Below the pieces are notes generated by a model. That model had not been told where the DNA came from, did no database searches, and was given only the letters and a program-made list of their open reading frames with translations. The position numbers were made by a program, and so were the translations under genes. From Bin80 sp965208025 (GTDB lineage Bacteria; Bacteroidota; Rhodothermia; Rhodothermales; Bin80), in assembly GCA_965208025.1 (NCBI GenBank), contig OZ242302.1, positions 2,728,001 to 2,792,000 on the forward strand: a stretch of 64,000 nt of DNA, given 5' to 3'. This document shows, one piece after another, positions 19,309 through 27,792 of this stretch; position 1 is the first letter of the stretch, and the number at the start of each line of letters is the position of its first letter.

Positions 19309-19511
19309 CTCAAAGGCTGATTGTTTATATATTTATACGGCAACCTTATCAAAGAGTTTCAAGTATTCTATATAATTCCCAAAAATTTCTAAACTCTCGT
19401 AAATGTGTATCTTGCTGACAGACTAGGATCTCCTGATAAAATTTGTCATAGTAGAGGCCAATTTGTGCATAGGATCCGCAGAAGGCAACAACATTCTTCA
19501 CGTAATCAAAA

Positions 19512-20793
19512 GGTTCTACCCCGAACCTTGTGGATAGAGGTCTAAGCCTCCACAGAAGAATAGAATCGCACTTCTGAATTTTTCAAACGTTCGGTATCCT
19601 CTCCCGACCGTTTTGATTTCTTGAATTTTGCCGTTAATGCGTTCTGCCTTGGCGTTGGATTGTGAGTGGGAAAGTGCATTACAGACGCCATCAAAATGTC
19701 GCTGAAACCTTTCCCCCACCTTGGTGACTTCCCTGACGCCCATCTGCTCAACACTCTTTAGCCAGAGATCAAAATACCTCTTTGCTTCGGCGAAGGAACT
19801 ACACTCAAAGATCCCTTTAAACTCTTCGCGTACCCGCCAGGCGTGACTGACTTCCAAGTTGGCTTCTTGAACGACTTTGAAGATCTCGTCTTGCTTGGCC
19901 GTACGGTTCTTTTCGTTCTTCAAAAGCACATAACGCGTCCCTTTCAACTCGGGATGGCTCTTCACTTCCCGTCTGCGCACCTGATTGATTGCTTTGTTCA
20001 GATCCTGAATCAGATGAAACCGATCATGAATCAAGGTTGCGTTCGGAAAGACTCGTTCAACGGCGCGAATAAACGCCTTTAACATGTCCGTCGTCACCGT
20101 TACGACCTTCTCCTTCATTCCCTCAAACACACGCTCAAACAGCACTATAGCGCCTTCTTTGGTCTTTCCCTCCCCCACATCAAGGACAATCCCCCGTGTG
20201 GAATCTGTTACCACGGTCCCATAGACATGCCCCCGTTTGAGTGCTTTCTCATCCACACCGATATGGGGGATCTCTCCCAGATCCCTACGTGCTAATCCGC
20301 GCTCTACACTACGATGCATGATCCGATTCAGTTGGTTAAATCCACACCGTAGAAGCTTGGCGGTGCTGGTTTGATTTTTGGTTGCTTTCAACAGATCAAT
20401 CGCAGCGCGCTCAAAGGCATAGGTTACACGACTGGATGAATCTGCCCAAGGAAGCTTAATCGTCTTGATTCCCTTTGAAGACTTGACCCGAGGGATACGA
20501 CAGTGGATATAACTCTTGGATTGACACCAGTCAATATGACGCCACGAACGCTCCTTGCGGTGGTCATACAACGTCCCAGATTCCCCCGTTTCTGGACAAA
20601 CAAGATTCTCTCCCGAATGGCGAAGATATACATCAATCCGGTGAGACGTTGGATCCAAAGTGATTCGGTCAAGCTGCCACTCAGGAGTGAGATCCAGAGT
20701 GTAGCGCATAAATAAATCTATGAAATTTGACATGAAATTGAGTAGGTTTAGTTCGCCGAAATATACTCATTCCACACAAATTGTGGTAGAACC
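19512..20793 (-). mobile_element. ISL3-family element (1282 bp)
   Basis: The left end GGTTCTACCCCGAACCTTGT and the right end (reverse GGTTCTACCACAATTTGTGT) are imperfect inverted repeats. A perfect 8-bp duplication AATCAAAA flanks both sides (19504-19511 and 20794-20801), as expected for ISL3. The single transposase gene is intact. Confidence 0.92.
19516..20733 (-). CDS. ISL3-family transposase
   Basis: The 405-residue protein has the ISL3 layout: a short N-terminal Cys region (VCPETGESGTLYDHR), a helix-turn-helix region around residues 130-170, then the DDE domain with IPHIGVDEKALKRGH, VTTDMLKAFI, IHDRFHLIQDLNKA and AKAERINGKIQEIKT before the C-terminal GLDLYP. The gene reaches almost to the left inverted repeat, as usual in this family. 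No frame break is seen, and the fresh target duplication suggests recent movement. Confidence 0.92.
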   Translation of the reverse strand: MSNFIDLFMRYTLDLTPEWQLDRITLDPTSHRIDVYLRHSGENLVCPETGESGTLYDHRKERSWRHIDWCQSKSYIHCRIPRVKSSKGIKTIKLPWADSSSRVTYAFERAAIDLLKATKNQTSTAKLLRCGFNQLNRIMHRSVERGLARRDLGEIPHIGVDEKALKRGHVYGTVVTDSTRGIVLDVGEGKTKEGAIVLFERVFEGMKEKVVTVTTDMLKAFIRAVERVFPNATLIHDRFHLIQDLNKAINQVRRREVKSHPELKGTRYVLLKNEKNRTAKQDEIFKVVQEANLEVSHAWRVREEFKGIFECSSFAEAKRYFDLWLKSVEQMGVREVTKVGERFQRHFDGVCNALSHSQSNAKAERINGKIQEIKTVGRGYRTFEKFRSAILFFCGGLDLYPQGSG

Positions 20794-20856
20794 AATCAAA
20801 ATATACTAATGTTGATGGATACTTAACTTGCGCTCCCGGTTGGCCCAGATTACCCT

Positions 20857-21183
20857 ATGCTCCCCACAGATCTGTATATGCGCGTCAATACAACCGGCTC
20901 CTCCCTAAAGTTGTGCATTCCCATGCTTGACGGTAGGTGTAGACTTGATCCCATGAAAAAGGCCGCCAAGACCATCAAAAAACATCTATGGGGAATCCTC
21001 AATGCCATCGTTCTTAAGGTCAGCAATGGGCCAGTGGAAAGAATCAATAATGGAATCAAGAACGTCAATGTCCATGCCCTGAGATACCGAAATAAACAGC
21101 GATTCGCCACTGCGATGTACTTCTATCTCGGAGGGTTAGATATGTATCCAGAGGGCTCCCGAAATCAATCAACCCACTCTTAA
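20857..21183 (+). pseudogene. C-terminal fragment of a different ISL3-type transposase
   Basis: From about 20940 the frame reads MKKAAKTIKKHLWGILNAIV, then GPVERINNGIKNVNVHALRY and YFYLGGLDMYPEGS, which is the C-terminal third of an ISL3 transposase. It differs strongly from the intact neighbour on the other strand, so it is an older remnant of another element. The N-terminal catalytic part is missing. It lies 56 bp outside the right target duplication of the intact ISL3. Confidence 0.75.
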
Positions 21184-21254
21184 GTGCGAAGAACCATATT
21201 TCTTACCTCTACCAGAAGAGAAGGACATGGCGAATTTCTCTTACCTTTGTATGA

Positions 21255-21743
21255 TTAATTTGGGGGACCATCTATGTTTTTTCGTAGGTTTGAGGGCAGG
21301 AAATCAATGCGTTGATTTGGTGGACACTGGAAGGAAAAACTGGTTTTCCCTTGCCATGTGCTGACGACAAAATTGCCAAGGGATATAACATCCATCCCAA
21401 TCAATAAATCAGCGTTCCCGCTTAGTCCTCCTATTTCAGAAACCGTCCAATTCCGAATCTGAACATTATTCCGTAGTATCAAATTGACTTTGTACGTATT
21501 AGCTTCTCTGGTCTGATTTGCTCCATGCACTACGACTCGACCAGTAGGCTTTAATTCTAGCAAATTCGCTGCTCGTTGGGATATGGATGTGTGCGTAGCT
21601 CCAGTATCCCAAATTGCGAACAAGACCTTGCCACTACCCTCTGGATCAATGGCTGGAGAAGCATAGACCTCATTTTGAAGCTCTCGTAGTACTCCGTCGC
21701 CATAGGTCGTGAATATACCACCTGTCGGTTCCACAGACATCAA
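21255..21743 (-). CDS. Retropepsin-like aspartic protease (162 aa)
   Basis: WDTGATHTSIS at about residues 45-55 is the catalytic DTGA motif of retroviral-type aspartic proteases, and NADLLIGMDVISLGNF near 109-125 is the second, hydrophobic-glycine half. The length fits a single-domain bacterial enzyme that acts as a dimer. Its ATG overlaps the stop of the DUF5678-type gene upstream by 4 nt, so the two are translationally coupled. The substrate is unknown; the genomic pairing suggests the partner protein or a bound target. Confidence 0.8.
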   Translation of the reverse strand: MMSVEPTGGIFTTYGDGVLRELQNEVYASPAIDPEGSGKVLFAIWDTGATHTSISQRAANLLELKPTGRVVVHGANQTREANTYKVNLILRNNVQIRNWTVSEIGGLSGNADLLIGMDVISLGNFVVSTWQGKTSFSFQCPPNQRIDFLPSNLRKNIDGPPN

Positions 21744-21979
21744 AACCGAACACGGGAATGGAATGTGGCTGTGGTACTATAAGGGTCAGAAGAACATTCT
21801 TGAACCAAAAACGTGCCTAGTTCATGTTTTAATGCTGTCTGTCGAATTGCCTCCATGTCATCATCAAATACGCCGACCAATCTTTCATCTTTGATCACCA
21901 AAAAACGGCCTTCGTATTTGTTAACTAGGTTATCCTGATTCTTCAGATACCATTTGAACTCTTGTTCTAAACTGCTCAT
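21740..21979 (-). CDS. DUF5678-type small protein (79 aa)
   Basis: The sequence EFKWYLKNQDNLVNKYEGRF followed by LVIKDERLVGVFDDDMEAI and LGTFLVQECS has the pattern of DUF5678 proteins. These short proteins are often encoded next to a retropepsin-like protease, as here. Overlap of start and stop codons (21740-21743) indicates an operon. Role unknown; it could be the protease's substrate, adaptor or inhibitor. Confidence 0.7.
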   Translation of the reverse strand: MSSLEQEFKWYLKNQDNLVNKYEGRFLVIKDERLVGVFDDDMEAIRQTALKHELGTFLVQECSSDPYSTTATFHSRVRF

Positions 21980-22061
21980 GAAATCACCTATTGGAAAACA
22001 TTATTACTATTAGAAACACACTGGGGGAAAATGTTTCCGATCTAACATGGCCGTCTCCAAA

Positions 22062-22300
22062 TTACTTTCCCACCTTCCACTTCCGGTTCAACTCTTCCTT
22101 CATTGTCTCACGGTTCTTGCTCTTTGTCGCGGGCTTGCCTGAATGCGATAGGATATGGCGAAATGCACCTTCAAGGTCATCCTTGGAAACGTCCTTGCTC
22201 GCTGTCTTTTCAAACTCCTTAATGCTGATCTGAATAGTTGGCGGATGTCCTTCATAAATCTTACTTTGATTTAGAGAGGATGATCCATGGTATAGGACTA
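22062..22300 (-). pseudogene. Hypothetical gene, 5' end removed by IS21 insertion
   Basis: The minus-strand frame that ends SKNRETMKEELNRKWKVGK at 22062 is open into the IS21 left end. About 75 residues of gene-like sequence (from YHGSSSLNQSKIYEG) remain before the IS21 terminal repeats at about 22310-22385 take over the frame. The true N-terminus is lost. No family is recognised. Confidence 0.5.
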
Positions 22301-22528
22301 TTGTGTATTCCACTGGAAGTGGGCCGCCTAAAACGCTGAAGTGGGCCGCCCAAAACGCTGGAAGTGGGCCGTCTCTGGCCGTTGGAATTTGATCATCGCG
22401 TCCTCGGTAATTTGGCTCCATCCTTGGGGCGTATGGTGCACATCTTTTTCGGTGTTTATCCCGGGGGATTTCACACATGATTCATGGACATTATCTTTCT
22501 TGCTTTTTTCACCAAATTGCGAGGAATT

Positions 22529-24079
22529 ATGCCAGCAAACCGATTGTCGATGAAGCACATCAAGCATATTTTAGAGCTTCACTTTGAGGAGAGATTATCC
22601 ATTCGTGCGATTGCGCGAGGCGTGGGGATTGGTCGCAGTTCTGTGGCCCGAATTCTGGATCGGGCGAAGGTTGCGAACCTGAGGTGGCCTCTGCCCAACG
22701 GGACGAGTGCCGCCGATTTGGAGCGAATCCTGTATCCGAGTTCGACGCCGTCGGGTTCAGTGGACCGTGAGTTACCGGACTGGATGGAGGTCTACAAAGA
22801 GTTAGCCAGACACCGATCTCTGACGCTCCGTCAACTCTGGATGGAATATATTGAGCGGAATCCGCAGGGGTATCAGTACAGTTATTTTTGTGAATTGTAC
22901 CGTGAATGGCGCGGCGACCTTGAGGCCCCGACGATGCGCATCGCGCGCAAGCGTTTATTTGTGGATTACTCCGGCAAGAAGCCTAGGATCACGAACCCGA
23001 TCACGGGCGAGACGCGAACCGTTGAGCTCTTCGTTGCAGCGCTGGGCGCATCAGGATATATCTATGCGGAGGCAACGGAAACGCAAAAGACGTTTGATTT
23101 TTGCAGTTCCATTGGACGTGCCTTTCAATTCTACGGTGGAGTCACTCGGATGCTTGTTCCCGACAATCTGAAGTCGGCGATCATCAAGTTCCGCAAAGAT
23201 GAGGTTCCCATTCTCAATGATTCGCTCCGTGCATTGGCGGATTTTTTCCGAGTGGGCGTTGTCCCTGCGCGTCCGCGGCACCCGAGAGATAAGGGGCTTG
23301 TGGAGAGCAGCGTGCTTCTGGTTCAGCGAAGGCTTGGGGGTGCGCTTCGGAATCGAGAATTCTTCAACCTCGGTGAACTCAATGAAGCGATTCTGGGGCA
23401 AGTCCAGCAGCTGAATGAAGCCCTTATGCAGAAGACGAAAGTCTCTCGGAAAGAATTGTTTGAGGAATTGGATCGTCCCATGCTCCGTCCCTTGCCGAGG
23501 GAGCCCTATGAATACGTGCAGTGGGTCCATAAACGTAAGGTTGGCCCCGACTACCATGTGCATATTGAGAATCATACATACAGCGTCCCCCATTCCTATC
23601 TGGGTCGGCAAGTGGATGCCCGACTTGGCCCCTACACCGTTGAGATTTTCGCTGGAAATGAGCGAATTGTCTCGCATGTGCGAAGCCGGGAATCTGGGAC
23701 CTACACCACGGTCAAGGACCACATGCCGAAGAATCACAGGGAATACGAGAAATGGTCTCCCAAGCGATATATCCAGTGGGCCGAATCGATTGGCCCCCGC
23801 ACCAAAGCCCTCATTGAAGTCAATCTGGCCTCGTTTGAGGTTCCCGAGCAGGCGTTCAACCGGTGTAATGGGACGCTCATTCTAGCGCGTGAGTATGGAC
23901 ATGAAGCAATGGAATTGGGGTGCGAACTTGCATTGAGACGAAACACGCGTACGACCGCTGCGGTGCGACAGCTCGTCAAACAAATGGCGGCCGAATCACA
24001 TCAACCGAAACAACTCTCGATTGACCATGAGAATATTCGAGGAGCTGCTTATTACGCCACTAAAGACTCAAAAAGATGA
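22529..24079 (+). CDS. istA: IS21 transposase IstA
   Basis: The 516-residue protein starts MPANRLSMKHIKHILEL at ATG 22529, a few bases after GAGGAA; a longer frame upstream lacks support. The N-terminus has the IstA helix-turn-helix (LSIRAIARGVGIGRSSVARI). The integrase core begins near residue 130 with FVDYSGKKPRI (first Asp), followed by VPDNLKSAI (second Asp) and KGLVESSVLLVQRRL (Glu). Length and domains are complete. Its stop overlaps the istB start (ATGA), the usual coupling in IS21. The partner istB is broken, so transposition from this copy alone is unlikely. Confidence 0.92.
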   Translation: MPANRLSMKHIKHILELHFEERLSIRAIARGVGIGRSSVARILDRAKVANLRWPLPNGTSAADLERILYPSSTPSGSVDRELPDWMEVYKELARHRSLTLRQLWMEYIERNPQGYQYSYFCELYREWRGDLEAPTMRIARKRLFVDYSGKKPRITNPITGETRTVELFVAALGASGYIYAEATETQKTFDFCSSIGRAFQFYGGVTRMLVPDNLKSAIIKFRKDEVPILNDSLRALADFFRVGVVPARPRHPRDKGLVESSVLLVQRRLGGALRNREFFNLGELNEAILGQVQQLNEALMQKTKVSRKELFEELDRPMLRPLPREPYEYVQWVHKRKVGPDYHVHIENHTYSVPHSYLGRQVDARLGPYTVEIFAGNERIVSHVRSRESGTYTTVKDHMPKNHREYEKWSPKRYIQWAESIGPRTKALIEVNLASFEVPEQAFNRCNGTLILAREYGHEAMELGCELALRRNTRTTAAVRQLVKQMAAESHQPKQLSIDHENIRGAAYYATKDSKR

Positions 24080-24425
24080 TGCTACACCCAACCCTCTTAA
24101 AACTTGAACAGATGCGGCTGCGCGGCATGGCTGCCGCTCTTCGGGATCAATTGGATACCCCAGAGATCGACACCATGTCGTTCATTGACCGTTTAGGGTT
24201 GATGGTAGACCATGAAGAGGCCTTGTGCGGAGATCGATGACTAGCCCGTCGGTTACAGACTGCCAAACTGCGCCTTCAGGCCAACATGGCCAATCTGGAC
24301 TACAGTGCGTCTCGCGGACTGGATAAGCGGCTCCTGCTGCATCTGTCCAGCTGTCAATGGATTCGCCGTCGGCAAAATGTCATCGTTACCGGTCCCACCG
24401 GAGTTGGCAAGACCTATCGCAAGTT
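24076..24425 (+). pseudogene. istB: IS21 helper ATPase IstB, nonsense and truncated
   Basis: The frame begins MMLHPTLLKLEQMRLRGMAA, as IstB does, and runs to GDR, where TGA at 24238-24240 replaces a codon that is usually Arg in the family. It continues LARRLQTAKLRLQANM to NVIVTGPTGVGKTY (Walker A) and then leaves the family. About two thirds of the ATPase domain is missing. IstB is needed for IS21 transposition, so the element is probably immobile. Confidence 0.88.
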
Positions 24426-24509
24426 TGTCATTGTAGTGGATTTTTTGACAAAGGTCGGCGGTTCCCTCTGTTCGGAGGGATTCTCAGAAGGCCCTTTTTG
24501 ACTTGAAAG

Positions 24510-24917
24510 TTACCCTATATCTGACTCCACATTTGGAGGTCTCTTTGCCTTTCTTCGTTCGGTATGATTCCCCAGTTTCAGTCCCATGGCTTGGTAAACT
24601 TTCCGCAGGAACGGCGTCAGATTCATGTATTTATTGAGCAGGATACAGTGGGTCGCACTCTGAGGAAGGACTGTCGTAACTCGTGTCCTGTGATTGAGTC
24701 GGACATTCAAGGTTCCCCAGTTACTGTGCAGTCCCTTCTCTCGCAATTTACTTCGGATCAGATGTGCCACATGGAAGGCTAGAATTGAAATAAACAAATG
24801 CGCTTCAATTCGCTCATCTCGACTATGGTAGATTGGGCGTAGGCCAAGGTCTGACTTCATAGATCGGAACGTTCGTTCAATCTCCCCCAACTGAGTCATC
24901 AGTACTTCCTTCTTCAC
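24510..24917 (-). pseudogene. IS1634/IS4-type transposase, C-terminal remnant
   Basis: About 135 codons remain, including GEIERTFRSMKSDLGLRPIY, EAHLFISILAFHVAHLI and the RVTTVLP region, which match the C-terminal part of IS1634-like transposases with the final Glu. The first three quarters are absent. It is different from the two IS1634-type copies in this window. It directly follows the broken IS21 right side, so one element probably truncated the other. Confidence 0.75.
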
Positions 24918-25237
24918 ACTCTATACCTTATTAAAGCATTTTATTAGCGACACACCTAGCGAAGTCATGACCATTTTTGTTTTTCATGGTTCTGCTCATC
25001 CGAGGATGGTCAGACCTTTACCCACAAGATTCGTGATATAACCGAATTGAATCTTTTAGTCAGGTGGTAGATATTTTGAAAATCTCCAATGGGTAAGTCC
25101 TAACGTATTGCCGTACCTACATATCTTGAAAATCTTCTTACCTTGACTGTATTTGCTTCATTAACATTCTGATTAGTTTCCGAAAATAGAAGTCAGAATA
25201 TCTATTACACAGATAGAGTGGATTATCAAGTAGGATT
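24918..25237. other. Intergenic, nothing recognised
   Basis: AT-rich sequence after the transposase remnant with no supported gene or repeat. Confidence 0.5.
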
Positions 25238-25528
25238 TTAAATAGCAGATCGACTTGCAGTATCTACCAGACTACGAGACAGTACCGATAAGGTATTACC
25301 CTCCTCATGGAGAATCATTTCCCGTTTCGTATTAATCATATTGTTGAGCACACTCAGGGTGTCTTCTGCTGAACCTGTAATACTAATAGTTCCCTTAGGG
25401 TATGCCACTTTATTTTTGCCAATTGTATGCTGGAAGGAAGAAGACCAGTAGACTTCCATGATTAGATCCTTTGCGTTGAATCCCGCAATAGTTCCGTTAT
25501 TTCTTTTTGAGCCTCTGGCTTTGAACAC
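25238..25528 (-). CDS. Possible small hypothetical protein (96 aa)
   Basis: A GTG-initiated frame with a weak AGAGAA upstream encodes a protein with GTIAGFNAKDLIMEVYW and a Ser/Leu-rich C-terminus. There is no family match that I recognise, no signal peptide and no operon partner; it is divergent to the HEAT-like gene. It may be a real gene or a chance frame. Confidence 0.3.
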   Translation of the reverse strand: MFKARGSKRNNGTIAGFNAKDLIMEVYWSSSFQHTIGKNKVAYPKGTISITGSAEDTLSVLNNMINTKREMILHEEGNTLSVLSRSLVDTASRSAI

Positions 25529-25713
25529 TTCTCTTGGTTGGATATATATTCAGATGAGATTGCCAACCTAATCATATGAACGTTACCACAGCGATGGGAT
25601 TATTTCGCGCGGTTATTATTGTAAATTCGATTCTATCTAATGTGTTTTTAGGTTTTTCCTACCTCATTTTCACTTTCTGAAGACATCAAGAAATTAGTGA
25701 TCCAATACCTGAA

Positions 25714-27792
25714 ATGACCGAAATTGATAAAAGGCAGCAACTCCTGAGCGTGGCGGAGATTATTGCACGGGCCAAGAAACATCCTGCTGAAGTATCAAAG
25801 GTTCAAGCCATAGAATTCTCTAACTTGGTGAGGGATGGATTCGTTGAAATTGACGATGATCGGATCGCATTTGCAACTCCTGAGCTAATCAAATCATGGC
25901 TCTCTCGCTACTGTGCTATGTGCATATCCGATGTATGGGAAAATTTTGATCAAACTGCTCGTAAACTTATCCAATCTTATCGTCTATTCCATGCGTTGGA
26001 GATGTCTAAGCACGTAATTACCCGATTATTTTTATCCCTCAAGAATGACTATGGTATGGATATCTTGGTGCGATTAGAAGAAATTGCTCGTTCATGTGTT
26101 AGTGATAGAACACATGAAGTTGACTTCCATCTTAACTCAATCTACTTTAAATTTTGTGATGTACTCCCAGAGCTAGACTATACTCCTGCTGATCTTGCCG
26201 ACCATTTGGGCCCGGTGTTGGAGGCCACAAAGAATTATTCGCACTCAGGGATGCTCCACGGGGCCATAGAGCGAATGGCAGGACAATCTCAAGTAAAGGC
26301 GGAGGCTTTACTAGATGCCTTTTTGCAGCGTTCTGAACAGGGAACTGTTGAACTTGCTGCCAATTCTCTAAAATCTCTTTGGAAATTTGACACAAGTAAA
26401 GCTCAGGGGAAGGCTCTTGGGCTTACAAAGGCAGAGTTCGGATCTCTTCAACGTATTGGTGCTATCGCTCTCGCTTGGTTTGATTACGAACTTCCATTAC
26501 ATGAAGGAGAACTTTTAACAACGATTGATCGTCTTGATCAACTGTGTGAAAGTAACGATACGAAAGTTTTGACCGCTGTTACTCAGGCATTTGGGGACCT
26601 CATGGTGGTTTTACCCCAGTGTAGCCAGCTGCAACAAGTTCGAAAACGATTTTTTCGCTTAGCATCGTACAAAATACCAGATGTTCAGTCTGTAATTGCT
26701 CAGACATTAAGTAAGTATTTAAATGACTTTGAAGATGCTGATTTTCTGTGGGCTACCCTAAACTATCTGGCATGTGTTCCGGCTCAGTTTCGGGGTATTC
26801 TAAGAGAACTTGATCTCATTACATACGGAATGGTCAATCGTAATCCTAAGCGTGTTGCAGAATATTTGGAGGATGTGGTAACTAGTAGGCTATACAGAGC
26901 AGAGGGTGAACATGACAGGCTGCAAGATCTCTATGGCGATTCTGTTGATTGTTTAGCTGATAAGCACCAGTCGGTATTTGAATCCACCATTACGCGATGG
27001 TTCGGCTCCCTAGACTCCCGTCTCCACGCAGCGGCAGCAGATTTAGTAGGGTACTTCGCTCAAAAACTACTCCCACAAAAAAATCGAACTATTCAATTAG
27101 ATTCTGTTGTATTGAATTCCCTTGATGAGGGTGATGTGCAGCGAATAATATGCGCACTCACGGGCTATGTTGATGATCATAAAGCACTTGCATTATTATT
27201 GATTTCCATACTGTCGCGAGAAATTGTGAGTGAGCGTGTGCGTGAACTGATTGTCAACGCCCTTGATCAGGTAGTCCTCTATAACATGCCAGATTTAGCA
27301 GATGAATGCCTGAAGCCCCTTACTGAGGAAACCGATATTTCTAAATGTATTCAACAGGTCGTCACAGATGCACTCAACCTCTCTGACTCTTACTATAAAC
27401 CGCTGAGGAAACGGCCTTATCTGAAAGAACTAGTACCACCCGATCTCCATGTCCATCGCTTTAGTGTCAAATTTCGCAAATTAAGATCTTCTCTGCAGGA
27501 TAGAGGATTCAGTGAATCAAGCCTACTCGGTCAAATACCTCGGATTCCTGTCAAATATGGACAATCAGTGTCCGCGTCAAATCATATGAATGTAGAGTCA
27601 TTTGCCCCCATGCAGACTTTTTACACCGATGTAAGTATTCCTCGAGAAGAAATTCTTGACCCGATGGGGTATAGAATTAAACGAATGAACTGGCGGAGAA
27701 TGGCGGTGGAGGGGCTTCCAGTTGAAACTCCTAGCCCGCACGCAGATCAGAGCCCTGAAGCTATTGACGAAAAGAATATGGAGAGGAAATGA
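25714..27792 (+). CDS. Large HEAT-like helical protein, partner of nuclease-like gene
   Basis: The 692-residue protein has no signal peptide or membrane segment. From about residue 150 to 560 it is a run of paired amphipathic helices with Ala/Leu-rich spacing, resembling HEAT/ARM repeats. The N-terminal 100 residues and the Pro-rich C-terminal 90 residues (for example RIPVKYGQSVSASNH, EILDPMGYRIKRMNW) look like separate domains. No catalytic motif is seen. Its stop overlaps the start of the next gene (ATGA at 27789), so both are made together. The scaffold-like character plus a nuclease-like partner suggests a sensor or adaptor of a two-gene defence system. This function is inference. Confidence 0.7.
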   Translation: MTEIDKRQQLLSVAEIIARAKKHPAEVSKVQAIEFSNLVRDGFVEIDDDRIAFATPELIKSWLSRYCAMCISDVWENFDQTARKLIQSYRLFHALEMSKHVITRLFLSLKNDYGMDILVRLEEIARSCVSDRTHEVDFHLNSIYFKFCDVLPELDYTPADLADHLGPVLEATKNYSHSGMLHGAIERMAGQSQVKAEALLDAFLQRSEQGTVELAANSLKSLWKFDTSKAQGKALGLTKAEFGSLQRIGAIALAWFDYELPLHEGELLTTIDRLDQLCESNDTKVLTAVTQAFGDLMVVLPQCSQLQQVRKRFFRLASYKIPDVQSVIAQTLSKYLNDFEDADFLWATLNYLACVPAQFRGILRELDLITYGMVNRNPKRVAEYLEDVVTSRLYRAEGEHDRLQDLYGDSVDCLADKHQSVFESTITRWFGSLDSRLHAAAADLVGYFAQKLLPQKNRTIQLDSVVLNSLDEGDVQRIICALTGYVDDHKALALLLISILSREIVSERVRELIVNALDQVVLYNMPDLADECLKPLTEETDISKCIQQVVTDALNLSDSYYKPLRKRPYLKELVPPDLHVHRFSVKFRKLRSSLQDRGFSESSLLGQIPRIPVKYGQSVSASNHMNVESFAPMQTFYTDVSIPREEILDPMGYRIKRMNWRRMAVEGLPVETPSPHADQSPEAIDEKNMERK

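Larger units (their letters stand above)
22305..24425 (+). mobile_element. IS21-family element, truncated on the right
   Basis: The left end holds three 22-23-bp repeats of the type GGGCCGCCTAAAACGCTG (GGGCC at 22321, 22343 and 22366), the multiple terminal repeats of IS21. They are followed by istA and the start of istB. The right end is missing: istB stops after its Walker A motif and unrelated sequence follows, including a piece of another transposase. The exact left boundary is uncertain within about 10 bp. Confidence 0.8.

Noticed and set aside
18305..19400. Inverted repeats of the IS1595 element
   Set aside because: No pair of matching ends or target duplication could be identified by eye, so the element boundaries are left open.
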